Below, in pieces: positions 28,701 through 40,700 of a stretch of DNA of 64,000 nucleotides. Under the pieces are notes generated by a model, which did no database searches, was not told the DNA's origin, and saw only the letters and a program-made list of their open reading frames with translations. A program made the position numbers and the translations under genes. Within the stretch, counting starts at the first letter, position 1. Every line of letters starts with the position of its first letter. The DNA is taken from NCBI RefSeq assembly GCF_040802235.1, contig NC_133157.1, forward strand, positions 90,072,001-90,136,000, given 5' to 3'. The stretch comes from Manis javanica (lineage: Eukaryota; Chordata; Mammalia; Pholidota; Manidae).

Positions 28701-31700
28701 ATTTAAGAAATCTTGGCTCTATTCCCCTTTGTTACCACCTAGATATTTTATCATTTAACTTTTTATGTGAAGGTCTATGATACACCTATAGTTTATTGTA
28801 TGTGGTATGAGGCAGGGGTCAAGGCCCATTTAGTTTTGGTTTCAATTCCCAGGTATCTCAGTTTTTAATCATGAATAGGTGTTGAATTTTATGATTTTTG
28901 TACATATATTGAGATGAGTAGATAGTTTTTATCATTTGTTCATTTAGTATGAAAAGTTGCACAGATACGTTTTCTAATATTGAATCTACTTTTCATTCCT
29001 TAAATTCGCCTTACTTGATTGTGTTGTATTATCCTTTCATGATATAGCTGGGTTTAATATGCTAATATTTTGTTGAGGAATTTGTACCTACATTTGTGAA
29101 TTTGATCTATTATATTCTTTCTTATAAAATTAGGCTCTCATCTGACAGTTACACTCACCCATTAGTGAATAAGAAAGTGTTCCCTGTCTTCTAGGTTGTG
29201 GAATAGTTTGGGTCAGATAAGGTGGTATTTCTTCCTAAAAGTTTGTAGAATTCACCAAGGAAGCCATCTGGGTTGAGAATTGTCAGGGGGAAGGTTTAAT
29301 TTCTACATTCAAGTATTTTAAACTAGATACATGATGATTCAGATTCTCTATTTCTTAAGTTAATTATAAGTTGCTTTTTTTTTTTCAGGGAATCTGTCCT
29401 TTTAATCTACATTTTCTATATTCTTTTGTTATACATTTAATGTATGTAAGAGCTATACTGATATCTCCTTTTTCCTTCCTGGTATTGGTAATTTGTGCTT
29501 TCCTTGTTTTTATCTTAATTTTAAGCTCTTACCGATTTTATCAGTGTTTTCCATGCACAGTGTTTTGACTTTGTTCATTCCTTTCTTGTGTGTTTGTTGA
29601 TTTACTAACTTAGTCTCCTATTTTTATTATTTCTTTAATTCTGCTGTCTCTGGTTTTACCTTAGTGCTCTTCTTCTAGTTCCTGGAGACAGATGCTCACA
29701 CACTGACAGTGCTGTTTGTCAACAGTACATCATCTGTGTCTGCAAACCCCCCCTCAGTCCTGCTGTAGTTCCGCCTTCCAAGTTTAAAGATGTGTGTGTT
29801 TCCCATTATCATTTAGTTCTGATTTTTCTAAACTTTTCTTGTGGTTATTTTTAATTTCATAGGCTATAGAAATCTACAGCTTAATTTCCAATCAGTTATT
29901 AATTTTTTATTCAGCTTTTTATTAAGGATTTCTAGTTTAATTCATGGTGATCAGTACACTGCATGAATTTGATCCTCTGAAATTTGTTGAGGCTTGCCAT
30001 ATGACCCAAAATGTGGTATATTTTGGCAAAAGTTTCCTTTTCAGTTGAAAAAAATGTGAATTCTGCAATTAGTGGTTTGTATGCTACAAATGTCATTTAC
30101 ATCAAGTTTGTGATCACATTATTTAAATATTCCAATACCATTACTGATTGTTTTAACTGCTTTTTCTATCAGTTACTGTTTTAAAATCTCCAGCTATTAT
30201 TGTGGACTTGTTTTTCTCTTTTTATTTAACTTACACTATTTGCTTTATTTATTTTAAGGTCATGTTATTAGGGGCATACTAATTTAATATTTTATCATCC
30301 TATTAAATCATCCATAATTAGTAGTGCCCCTTGCCTTAAAAATCTACTTTACCTGATATTAATGTAGTTATGTTAGCTTTCTTTCACTTGATATTTGCAA
30401 GGCATATTGTTTTCTATGCTTTTATTTTGAACTTCCCTGTTTTTTGTTTAATTTGTGTGTCTTCTAAGCTCCATGGGATTTGCTTTTTATTACCACCCTA
30501 TTTTTATTTTTACATGCAGTATCTTTACACCCATGTTTAGACTACTCACTAACAACCTGCAGTTCCGACCTGCCTGCCTTTTAGCTCTCTGCTGTCTCAA
30601 TTGCTCTTTGCTGCTTTTGCACTCATTCTGTTTCTTTTTCATTTATCAAATATTTCTATTATGCAAGTTTTCCCTTTTTAGAGCATTAGTCATACCTTCT
30701 ATTATTCTTCTTCTAGTTGTCACCCCAAATTTACAACATGCACCTCCACCTCATAGGAGGTAGCCTCCAGTTACCATTTCACCACTTACCAGTGATCTAA
30801 GGACTTTACATACAACTCCATTTACTGCATGCTTTAGGTGCTATTGTTATATGTTTTAATTCTACATATATTTTAAATACTACAAGACACAGCTGTTGTT
30901 TTAAAGTAAGTATTTATTTAGGGCACCCACATATTTGTCTTTCCTGGTGCTCCTTGGCCCCCCGTGTCGCCACATTTCCATCTGGGTTCACCCTCCTGCT
31001 GCCCAAGGACCACCCTGTAGTGTTTCTTTCAGCACCATCCTACCCGTAGTGAATTCTCATTGTCCTTGACTATCTGAAATCATCTTAATTTTGCCTTCAT
31101 TTTTAGGGTAGTTTTGAGAGTATTGAACTCTTTATTGACAGTTATTTTCTTCCATCACATTAAAGATGTATATCATTATTTCTTTTGAAAACTCAGCTGC
31201 CAGTCTCACCATGGTTCCATTGAACGAATATGTCTTTTTTTCTCAGGGGCTTTGAGATACTTTTTTCTTTGTCTTTGGTTTTCACAGCTGCACTATCATG
31301 GGACTCACTGTGGCTTCCTTGTATTTCTCCTTTGGGGATTAGTGGGGCTTCTTTAATCTATTACTGTATTTTAACAGTTTCAAAAAGTTCTTGTCTAATA
31401 GTTATTAAAATATCGCTTGTACTTTATTCTCTTCTCTCCTTCTGAAACTCTATTTTCCCATATGACCGATTTTTTCACCACCTCCTATATATTTCCTACT
31501 GATTCTCTCCATTTTCCATTATTTTGTTTCTCTCTTATCTAGACATATTCTTCTGGACTATTTTCAATTCATGGTACTCTCACTATGTCTAATCTAATGT
31601 TAGACCCTGCTTTTAAATCTTAATTTTGGGTTTTTTTTTTTAAGTTTTAAAATTTCCATTTGATTTTGTAATAGCAAAAGTTCCATTCGCTAATAAAAGC

Positions 31701-34700
31701 CTCCATCTCTTCATCAATTTACCTGAGTATATTAATCAGTGTATATTTAATACACTCTGTGTATTAAAATGCCAGATCTGAATGTCTTTCTAAAATTGTC
31801 TATTTTTTTTTTTCTTTTTAACTTGACAGTTGATCATTTGGTCCTGTTTCTGGCATGCCTAGTGATTTCTATTGAAATTACACATTATTAAATTACAGAG
31901 GCTTTAGATGATATCCCACTGCAGAGAGGTTTTCTAACAAAATAGGCAGAGCACCAGTCGGGACTGAGTTGATCTGAGGCTGTATTTCAGGCTTTGTGAA
32001 GACAGGCTTCTCTCTGGTTCATCACTGTTTCTGGGTCACAGCTCTTTAGGGTTTCCAGTGAAAGCCTGGGAGTCCCTCTACCCCACAGACACTGAATTCT
32101 GCACATGAAATTGCTAAAATTTCTTCCAAGCATGTCACTTTCTTGGCCCCTGGGTTTCACTTCATTTCACCCAGCACGTGAACTTGGGACCCAAATGAGT
32201 GTGAGGCCTTAGGTAATCACCTGCTGAGCTCTGGACTCTTTTCCTTTTCTCCAGACCTGCAGCCCCTCACCTGTTACCCTGAAAGGCCCTCACTCTGCTG
32301 CCATCCCTTGCAGTGACACTGTGACAAGCTCAGGGCTTTTGCTCCCTAGATGGTCCCTAAGCCCTGAGACAGACAGCCTGAGAGACAGCGAAGGGGCAGG
32401 TGTGGATGCGTTTCCCTTCCCTGGGTCCCAGTCCTTCCGTTCTCTGCTGCTTGGCTGCTGTCCAAAACCCTGCCCACTTTGAGGGTCATGCTCACCCAGG
32501 TGGGAAGGCGGTCAGTAAGCTGCTCGTTCATACCCACAGAGGAAGCCCACTTTAGTACGTATTTTTAATGTTCTTCAAAATGTTTAAAATTCACCTAAAC
32601 CTAGAGAGCTAATGTTTAATGACCCTATAAGTGCATTTATGTAGAACAGCTGGTTTTCCTAATGACTTCTCAATTAAAATTCAACTCAAATATTCAATAA
32701 GTCTTCTCCAAAGCAGAGTTTAAGTGTTATAAGAGCATTATAAACAAAACGTTCTGAGCATTTTTAGATATGCAAGATATCACAGACACTGAAGTCCAGT
32801 AACAGGGCATTCCACGTGAGCCTTGCTGGAAACAGTGAAGGGGGCGCACGTGCCACGCGGGCCTGAGCCTGGCCCTGCTGTTCATACTTTCACTCTCAGG
32901 TCCTGTTCGAGGACCCTGACCTGAGGAGCTCGTCAGGAATTAGGGTAAAGATTCATGTACAAAAATATTTATCATAATACAAAACAGAAAACATCCTTGA
33001 TATACCCTAGGGAGTAGTCAGATAATTATTAGCTTCATTAAAAAAGAAGGAAGCCTTCGGGTCAAAGTGCCCCCTCGTCAATGGGTGACAATCCATCTCC
33101 CCGCCAGGAGGCTGCACTGTACGCGCAACCACATCCACCTGAACCTGTTCCTCTCCTTCATCCTGAGAGCCGTCTCGGTGCTGGTCAAGGATGATGTTCT
33201 GTACTCCAGCTCCGGCAGGCAGCACTGCCCTGACCAACAGTCCTCCTGGGTAAGGCCACCCCTGTGGGCAGAGTCCTCTTGCTGCGGCAGGTGGGGAGTG
33301 GGTGGCCTGTAGGCAGTGCAGCCGCCAACCTCCCTGCTCAGCGACCCACCCCTCCTCCAGACCCCACTTCCCGTGATGAAGTCCTGGAGCTGGTGCACAG
33401 GCTCCAAGAGGTCGCGCTCAGGCCTGAGAAACAGGCCTGGCCATAGCGCGGGGGCCCAGAGTAGGCCCAGCTCTGCAGGTGAGACAAGGGGGTGACACAG
33501 GCAGGCGGCTGGCTGGGCCCCCTCCCCCACTGCCAGGGCTTGTCAGCAGCAGTTTTGGGCTGGAAAATCCTGACATGGAGGGACGAGCACAGAGCCATCG
33601 TTCTGTCCCCAGATCTCCTTGATTCTGTGTGGGAGATGCTCCCATCAGTCCCCTGCACCTGCTGGGAGCCCAGCTGCACGTCTGTGAGGGAGCGTGGGCT
33701 CAGCCCTTAGGCACAAGGGCACCTGCATCAGTCACCGGCTCCCACAGACGCAGTGGGGTGGCCCCTGCCGCCCCGTGGTTCTCCAGCCGCTGGGCTCAAG
33801 GAGTGCGCGAGCCAATCTCCAGTGCCAAGCCCACTGCAGCGTGGCATTTATCAGGCCCCTCACGCACAGGCCGCTTCCTCGCTCCTCTCCGCTGCATGGC
33901 GCCGGTGTCCTCGGGATGCTGGCAGGCATTCGGGCTCTGGTGCCTCGCCCCTGACGTGGTCGCACCTCCTGAGGTCGGCTCCTCTTTCCTGCAAGGAGCC
34001 AGGACGCTGCCCCGCCTCGTGTTCTGGCCGGATGGCTTTGCCGCACAGTTGCTCTGCACTGGACAGATGTGTTCTGACTTGGTTTTAAGACAGTGAACCC
34101 CTTTCCACACCACAGAACATCAGCTGTGCCATCAGGCTGCAGGTGAACACGTCTGGGAGGATAATCGGCTCACAACCCACAGGCACTCTTGTCACACCCA
34201 GGAGCCCACAAATCCCACCCCAGGAAGTCGGGGAGTCTCCTTGTATGACAAGCACTGGTGTACCCTGAGGAACCGCCAGCATTTCCCTGGATGGCCTCAA
34301 AGCTCGGAGGAGCCTGCCGTCTCCACTGAGCGTCACGGAGCCACAAACACCAGACCTCTGATCATGAGCCGCATCTCAACCCTCTCCTGCCATATGGACA
34401 GTCCTGACTGGCTCCTCACCAAGGGATGGGGGAGGGACGCCACCTGGGGGGGCAGGCCAAGGGTGACCCGCCCTGCTGGCACCCCACCAGACCTCTGCCA
34501 CCCCTGTGGATAGGACCACCCCCAGCCATGGCTGGAGCCCCTTCCTGTGCTGGGCTTTGCCTGTGGACCCTGTCAATGGTGCCCAGCCACCTTCAAAATA
34601 GCAATTCGCCCATTTGGTAAATGAGGATGTGGGGCTGAGGGAAGCCCAGCCACCTGCGGTGTGTCACTGCTGACTGGGCTCAGGCTGCGCTCTGGCCAAC

Positions 34701-37700
34701 TTCAGGCCCACAGCCCCGCTGAGATGCCTGCGGGGCTACTCAGACTGTCCCAGCGGCTCTGAGGACCGCCGTTCTGGGATGGAGTGGGCAGGGGTGCCTC
34801 CTCTCACCACCCCCAAAGCATGGAGCAGAGGTGAGGGCACCAGATGCCACCAAGATTCCTGTGCCAGGGGAGGAAGGGAGGGTGGGGGCAGCAGGGAAAT
34901 GGAGCAGAACATGAGTGGGGGGAGAGTGGGGCCCGGGGAGGAGAAGGGCTCTTCCCTGTCATTGTCCCTTCATGGGTACAGAGCCTTGAGAGAGCCCATC
35001 GGCCGGGACACTTGGGCCCCACGTGGGGATGGGAAGAAGGAGCCTTTCTTTCAGTTATGCTTTTTTGACACTTCTCCTCCCAGCTAGGTTCAGCCAAACG
35101 CATTCCCCCCAAGTAGAGCACCTGGGGTGGGTCCCCCAGTGAGGCACTGACGTCTTTCCTCAGGGTGTGCAGATGGGCCAAGGCATGAAAAAGCCTGTTC
35201 CTTTTCAGAAGCCCCCAGCCCCCACCACCTCTGCCCGCATGGCCTGCACGCCGTGGCTGCCTCTGAGCCAGGGTGGTCTGGGATTGCCTGGCTGCCAGAG
35301 GCCGTGCATGGAATGTATAGGAGGTCATTCTCACTGAGACCAGAGCACATGGCATGTGGGGTCCCTGGGGATGCTCTGAGTCCCAGCCCAGGCTTCCAAG
35401 GCCATCCCTGAGGGCCTGAGTCCCCAGCTCAGGAGGGGCGCAACTGCTCAACTCTGAGCCAGCCACACCCCTGGCCTGGGAAGAGCATGTGTATCACAGG
35501 GCCAGGCTGGAGGCTGGGTGAGGGTCCTGGGCCCACCGAGCTACCACATCGGCCACAGCCCAAAGGACAGAAGGGTTGGAGAAAGGGAAGTGAGCAGAGG
35601 GGCACAGTGGGTGAGGTGCTCACTGCATGCGCCCTTCAGGCTCAGTTCCTGTGTTTGCATCCATGCCCAGAAGGACCACCTGCCTGAGGCTTGCGTGGTG
35701 CTGTGGGAGCCCTACGCCCTCAGGGGCAGAGCAGCTGTGAACGGGACCCAGGAAACCACCCTGCGGCCATCACCACAGACAACTAACTCTGCCCCAGGCT
35801 GAGTGCAGTGGGGGCTCCGGGTGTCAGGCACACCCCCGCGTCAAGGCCCACCTTCTGTGCTGGCCCCATAGCTGTCTGAATGGTATTTCACACATTCAAA
35901 AAAATATCCTGTTTTGCTTGCTCATAATCAGCAACTATAGATGTCACTAGGCTCCCAGGGACCAGAGAAACGCCTTCCATTCCCATAGGACCTGGAACGA
36001 ACACGCACGTCCAGGTGTGACAGCAAACCTTCCCTGCAGCAGCCCAGGAGACATGCGGCTTTTCCTGCTCCTTTCGTGGACTTGGGCCTCTTGTATCACA
36101 AAGGGAGCTGAAGATTGCCATTTCCCAGGGTCCCCAGCCCTGCACGCACTTGGGCTTGATCCTCTGCTCTGGTTTGTCTGGTTTTTATCCAACTGTCTCA
36201 GAAAACCACACTCCAGAGAACATGAACACCAAACTGGAAGTTGACCTTCGGTGGGAGCCCTAGCCGAGGCGGGCTCCTCCCCTCCACCCTGGTGCGTGTG
36301 TGGGGGGCTTGCAGACCAGGGCCAGGCAGGTCAGGACTGCTGCTCTCACCACTGGCCTGGGCAGGCTCTGCCCCCGCATCTTTGGGATGCCGTCAAGAAC
36401 TCTGAGGGGTGTGGTTTGAAGCCCCTGAGGACGAAGCTAGCTGGGAGCACCACGCCCTGGGCCTTGCAGTCCTCGAGGGTGGTGATGTTGAATGAGAAAA
36501 TGGACCAGATGCAGACACAGTATTTGCAGTTTTCCCAAGAAAATGAAATAATCTTAAAGACCATTTTTCTGCATCCTCTTCCTCATTCAACAGGACGTCG
36601 TGGAAATCCTCCAAGCCCAGGGGGTGTCAGTGTTTCCTTTGACTGGCCCTGCAGCACAGCACGTGCTGTGACATCCCACCAAGCAGGCACAGCCTCAGTG
36701 TCGTGGTTCCTGCTGGCACACACATCTTCATGTGCGGCGCCTCGTCTCTGTCAGATGGAGCTCTGCAGGGAAGCAGTGCAGTGAACACTCACACTTAGAA
36801 CTGGGTCACTTTCCCAAAGGCCAGAGAGCTGGGGGCTCTACCCGCCACACACAGCTGCAGCCTCTGCTGGTCCGGCAGCACGTGCCTCCCTGTCCACACT
36901 AAGCCCAACAGCGTGACTGCCCCACTGACAGGCTATGGAGCGAGTTTCCCGTGTTTGTGGCTGTTAAAACATGCATTTCTGTGTCCGTGAGGCCCTGGTG
37001 GTAGGACTCAGGGTCACAGCCCCAGTAAGCAGTGTCCCTTCCCTGTGCTGCTCCTCAGAGGCCTAGGGCAGGAGGCGCGCAGGCTGGAGGGCTGAGGGCT
37101 GTCAGCCAAAGTCCTTGCAGCCCGACACCGGCTTGACAGGCAGCCACAGGTCCCTTTAAGCACCCCACAAGTATGTATGCAAGTGGATATAAACATACAT
37201 CCACATGCCATATGAAAGTATCTGCATCTGCCCTGCTTGTGTGCCCACGCACGTGTGAGCATATCCACACCATGTGTGTCCTCATTATATAAGCATATCC
37301 ATCCCACACGTGTCCATGCCCATGTGTACACGTCAGTATATCCACATAAACATGAAAGTGTATCCACATATATGGACGTATAGAAGCACAGCCACACGGT
37401 AATTTTGGGGGGAGGCTGCAAAGAGACAGAGAACAGAAATTAAAGTCCTTTTTTTCAGGACTCCTAAGTAAATTTAATGATTAAAAGGAGCAATTTAGTG
37501 TTTTCATGTGAAGTTGGAACACCTGGTTCATTTATTACTTGAAGGCCTGAGAGATTGTATTTAAATATATATGCTTTATATCCTGTGCAATTTTCTCCCC
37601 AGAGAAAACCCTTCCAAAACTCCTGGGGAAATAATTGCCGGTTTCTCTTCCTTTTCCGTTTATTTCTTCATCCCTTTTAAGAATGGATCTTGGGAATGAC

Positions 37701-40700
37701 AGAGGGAGGAGGGTTGAGTGGAGGATGGAGAGCAGGGAGGGATGCGGGGAGCCCTGAGCACAGCTCTGGGGGCTGTCCGAGGTGCCAGCACCTGCGGGGC
37801 CTGTGCACACCCGCTCCCTGCTTTCTCTCCTCTCCTCAGAGCAGTGTGGGTGTGGTGCTGGGGGGCAACTCAGGCTGCCTTGTGCTGCGCTCAGGGCCGT
37901 GCCCGTGCTGGTGTGTGACCCTGCAGGTTGGCTGCAAGCTGAGTCTGGTGCTCTTCCAGTACTGCGTCATGTCCAACTTCTACTGGCTGCTGGCTGAGGG
38001 GCTGCACCTGCATGCCCTCCTAGTGGCCATGTTCCCCAGCCGCTGCTTCACAGCCTACCTCCTGATCGGATGGGGTAAGCTGCCCAGCGCCCTCCCACCC
38101 CCTCCCTGACCCCTCCCTGCTGACCTGGGGGGTACTTTTCAGCTCGGAGAACCCCTGCTCCCCTGTAGGGTGCACTCAGATCACACAGGGGTGAGCTTTT
38201 CTAGGAGACTCCAACCGCCAGCACATTACCATTTCTGGGACCCAGGAAGCTGGTTTAAAATCGCACTGAGCTCACATTCCTGGAGTGTGCCCAAAGGGGG
38301 GACAGGCGGGAAGAAGCCCACAGGGGAGACAGAGCAGGAAGCCCTTCCACTGTGAGGGGTCATGGGAGCACAGCCGCCCTGCACTTGAACGAGTGCTCCT
38401 GATGCACAGTGGGTGCTCAGCGTTCAGACACACTCGTCTTCACACTTTAATGAGGCCCGGGCGTGAGCTGGCATCTGTTTATGAGGTGGTTCTGCTTACT
38501 CTCGTCATCAGAGAGCCCTGGTCCCCGACGGCCCTGGCTGACGAAATGCACAGCTGTGTCGTCCCTGCTGGTCTGCACCCAGTGACCAGCCGGGGCTGTG
38601 GATGACTGGGTGTCTTTCTGCAGGTGTCCCCACCATCTGCACGGGGGCGTGGGCCGCCACCAGACTCTCCTTAGAGGACACGGGGTGAGTGCCGTGCCCA
38701 TGCCTCTGCCTTTGGCGTGGGAGGGGCTGCACGGGTCCTCCGGCCTCATCTGCGTCTGCAGGCACAGCCAGGCCAGCAGGAAATGAGCGGCTCTGAGCGC
38801 CGTGGGGAGGGCGGTCCCTGGGTCGGAGTGTTTGGAGAGAAGGGATCCAGCAAGCCTTGCTGCAGAGCGGGAAGCAGGATAAACCAGGCAGATTTAATCA
38901 CAGGAATCAGGGTCTTAGGTGAGGGGAGCAGTGTTCACACAGGGAGCCGGGCAAAACACACGCAGTGTTTGCTGAGCCAAGGGTGAGGGTGAAGGTTCGA
39001 AGGTGGGCTGAAAAGGTAGGAGGGCAGCTCTGAATGGTTCTCCACCTCTGCCTGGGTCCTACGTGCAGAATGCAGTGCAGACAGGGCGTAGAGCAGGTGG
39101 CGGCTCCACCCAGGCACCAAGTGTGCCCACCGTGAATACTTGTGAGTGGCTGTTGGGGCTGGAAGTCACCTAGTACCAGTACCGATCCACCCAGAATGGG
39201 GACTTGGGTGATCACGGTGTGCTCATGTGGTGTGCTGCTGTGTGCAGCCATTGGGACCGACTGTGGCGGTTCTTCCAGCCTTAGCCTGGCTCACACTGGC
39301 AGGTGCAGAGAGCCTCAGCTGGAAGGGTTGGGGTTGGGGTCAGGGTCATGGTTCGGGTCAGGGTCAGGGTTAGGGTTCGGGTCAGGATCACATTTGGGTT
39401 GGGGTCAGGGTTAGGATCAGGGTTAGGGTTAGGGTTGGGGTTAGGGTCAGGGTTTGGGTCGGGGTTAGGGTTGTCGTTAGGTTCCCAAGGGCTTCACATC
39501 CTATTAGCAACACCAGCTCAAGCTGGGGTTGAGGGTAGGTCTCTTTCCTGCTTGGGAGGGGCTGCTGTCCCCCACTGCTGGATTTGACAACAGAGGGAAT
39601 GTTGGGGACCCTCCAGCCCTTTAGGCAGCTAAAGGTGCCTCCAGGACAGACGTTTCTAGCTGTGCTGGCCTCTTCTGCTGCACAGACATCTTAAATGTCA
39701 CTCCATATATATATTCAGACCTCGGAAGTGAGGGAACCGGGGTTCAGGAGAACGTCCCTGGATTTGCTGTCAGCTGCAGCAAGCGGTAGCTGTGCCAGCT
39801 CCCCAGGTGTGGCTGCCGTGTGCTTTGGCGTCCCCGCTCCCCGAGCCATCATGGCGAGAACACAGGGACTCAGTCTCGACGGGGTGGTTCTGCCAAGACC
39901 TGTAAATGCAGAGTAGTTATGCTCTTACTGTGGAACAAGTGGCACCAGCAGCCTGGAAACACACCAAGGGAGGTGACTCCCTTGCAGGAACAGGGCATGC
40001 CCTGCAGTGGGTGAGTCCACAGTCCACACACCAAGTGGTTTACAGATGGAGTAGGTGGTAATGGGGTTTTCCTTCTCTCTTTTCAATAGTTGCTGGGATA
40101 CCAACGACCACAGCATTCCCTGGTGGGTTATACGAACACCGATTTTAATTTCTATTATAGTAAGTAGTTTCTACACTGAAACATGAGTTATCTGGGGGGC
40201 AGCACTTGGCAGGGTAAGCCCGTCACCCTTTGTTCAATGCAAATGGCCCCATTCTGCTCCTCTCTCTAGAGAAGAACGAGGGAGCAGCCAAGCTCTGCCT
40301 GAGGGCTGAGGGCTCAGCCCACCCTCCAGAGAAGGAGGCACGAGTTCCTCCAGCGGGAAGGGCTCCCCAGGGCAGGTGTCCTCAGGCTGGCCAAGCACTT
40401 GAGGTGGACTGGACTCCTTTGCCCCTTTCCATCACATGTGCTGCCACCTGGGCCATGGACAGTGGTATAGACACTGCCCTCTCCCACTGGGGGCAGACCC
40501 GCAGAGGGGCCATGCCCTGTGCCAGGAGAGGTGCAGCCACTCAAATGGAGCTGAGCCGCAGTCCTCCCAGCCAACCCCCCTCCCAGGCTGGGGGACTCCA
40601 CACGACATGCTGTTTCTTTTTGTGCAGGTCAACTTTGTCCTTTTTGTTAGTATTATACGAATTTTACTGCAGAAGTTGACGTCCCCAGGTGTCGGTGGCA

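Larger units (their letters stand above)
25089..33107 (+). other. VIPR2 intron 5
   Basis: This 8-kb, mostly AT-rich intron holds a MIR relic (about 25440-25600), an antisense MIR (about 27035-27135), a polypurine tract (about 27395-27450) and a long antisense L1M relic (about 27675-32120). No further exon is seen between the TM1 and TM2 exons. Confidence 0.8.
33250..37926 (+). other. VIPR2 intron 6
   Basis: This 4.7-kb GC-rich intron contains an antisense MIR (about 34595-34690), a G-rich purine stretch (about 34864-34950) and a degenerate CATATCCAC minisatellite (about 37180-37385). It also has many open frames, the longest 220 codons on the - strand (34804-35466), without recognisable protein similarity. 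No exon is recognised. Confidence 0.75.

Noticed and set aside
29371..31445. Hydrophobic open frames suggesting membrane proteins
   Set aside because: They are AT-rich reverse-strand translations of the antisense L1 relic.
34804..35466. 220-codon - strand open frame
   Set aside because: It is rich in Pro, Gly, His and Ser from GC-rich intron sequence, has no domain and lies inside VIPR2 intron 6.
39142..39587. Gly-Ser-Leu repeat open frames
   Set aside because: They are translations of the telomere-like hexamer array.
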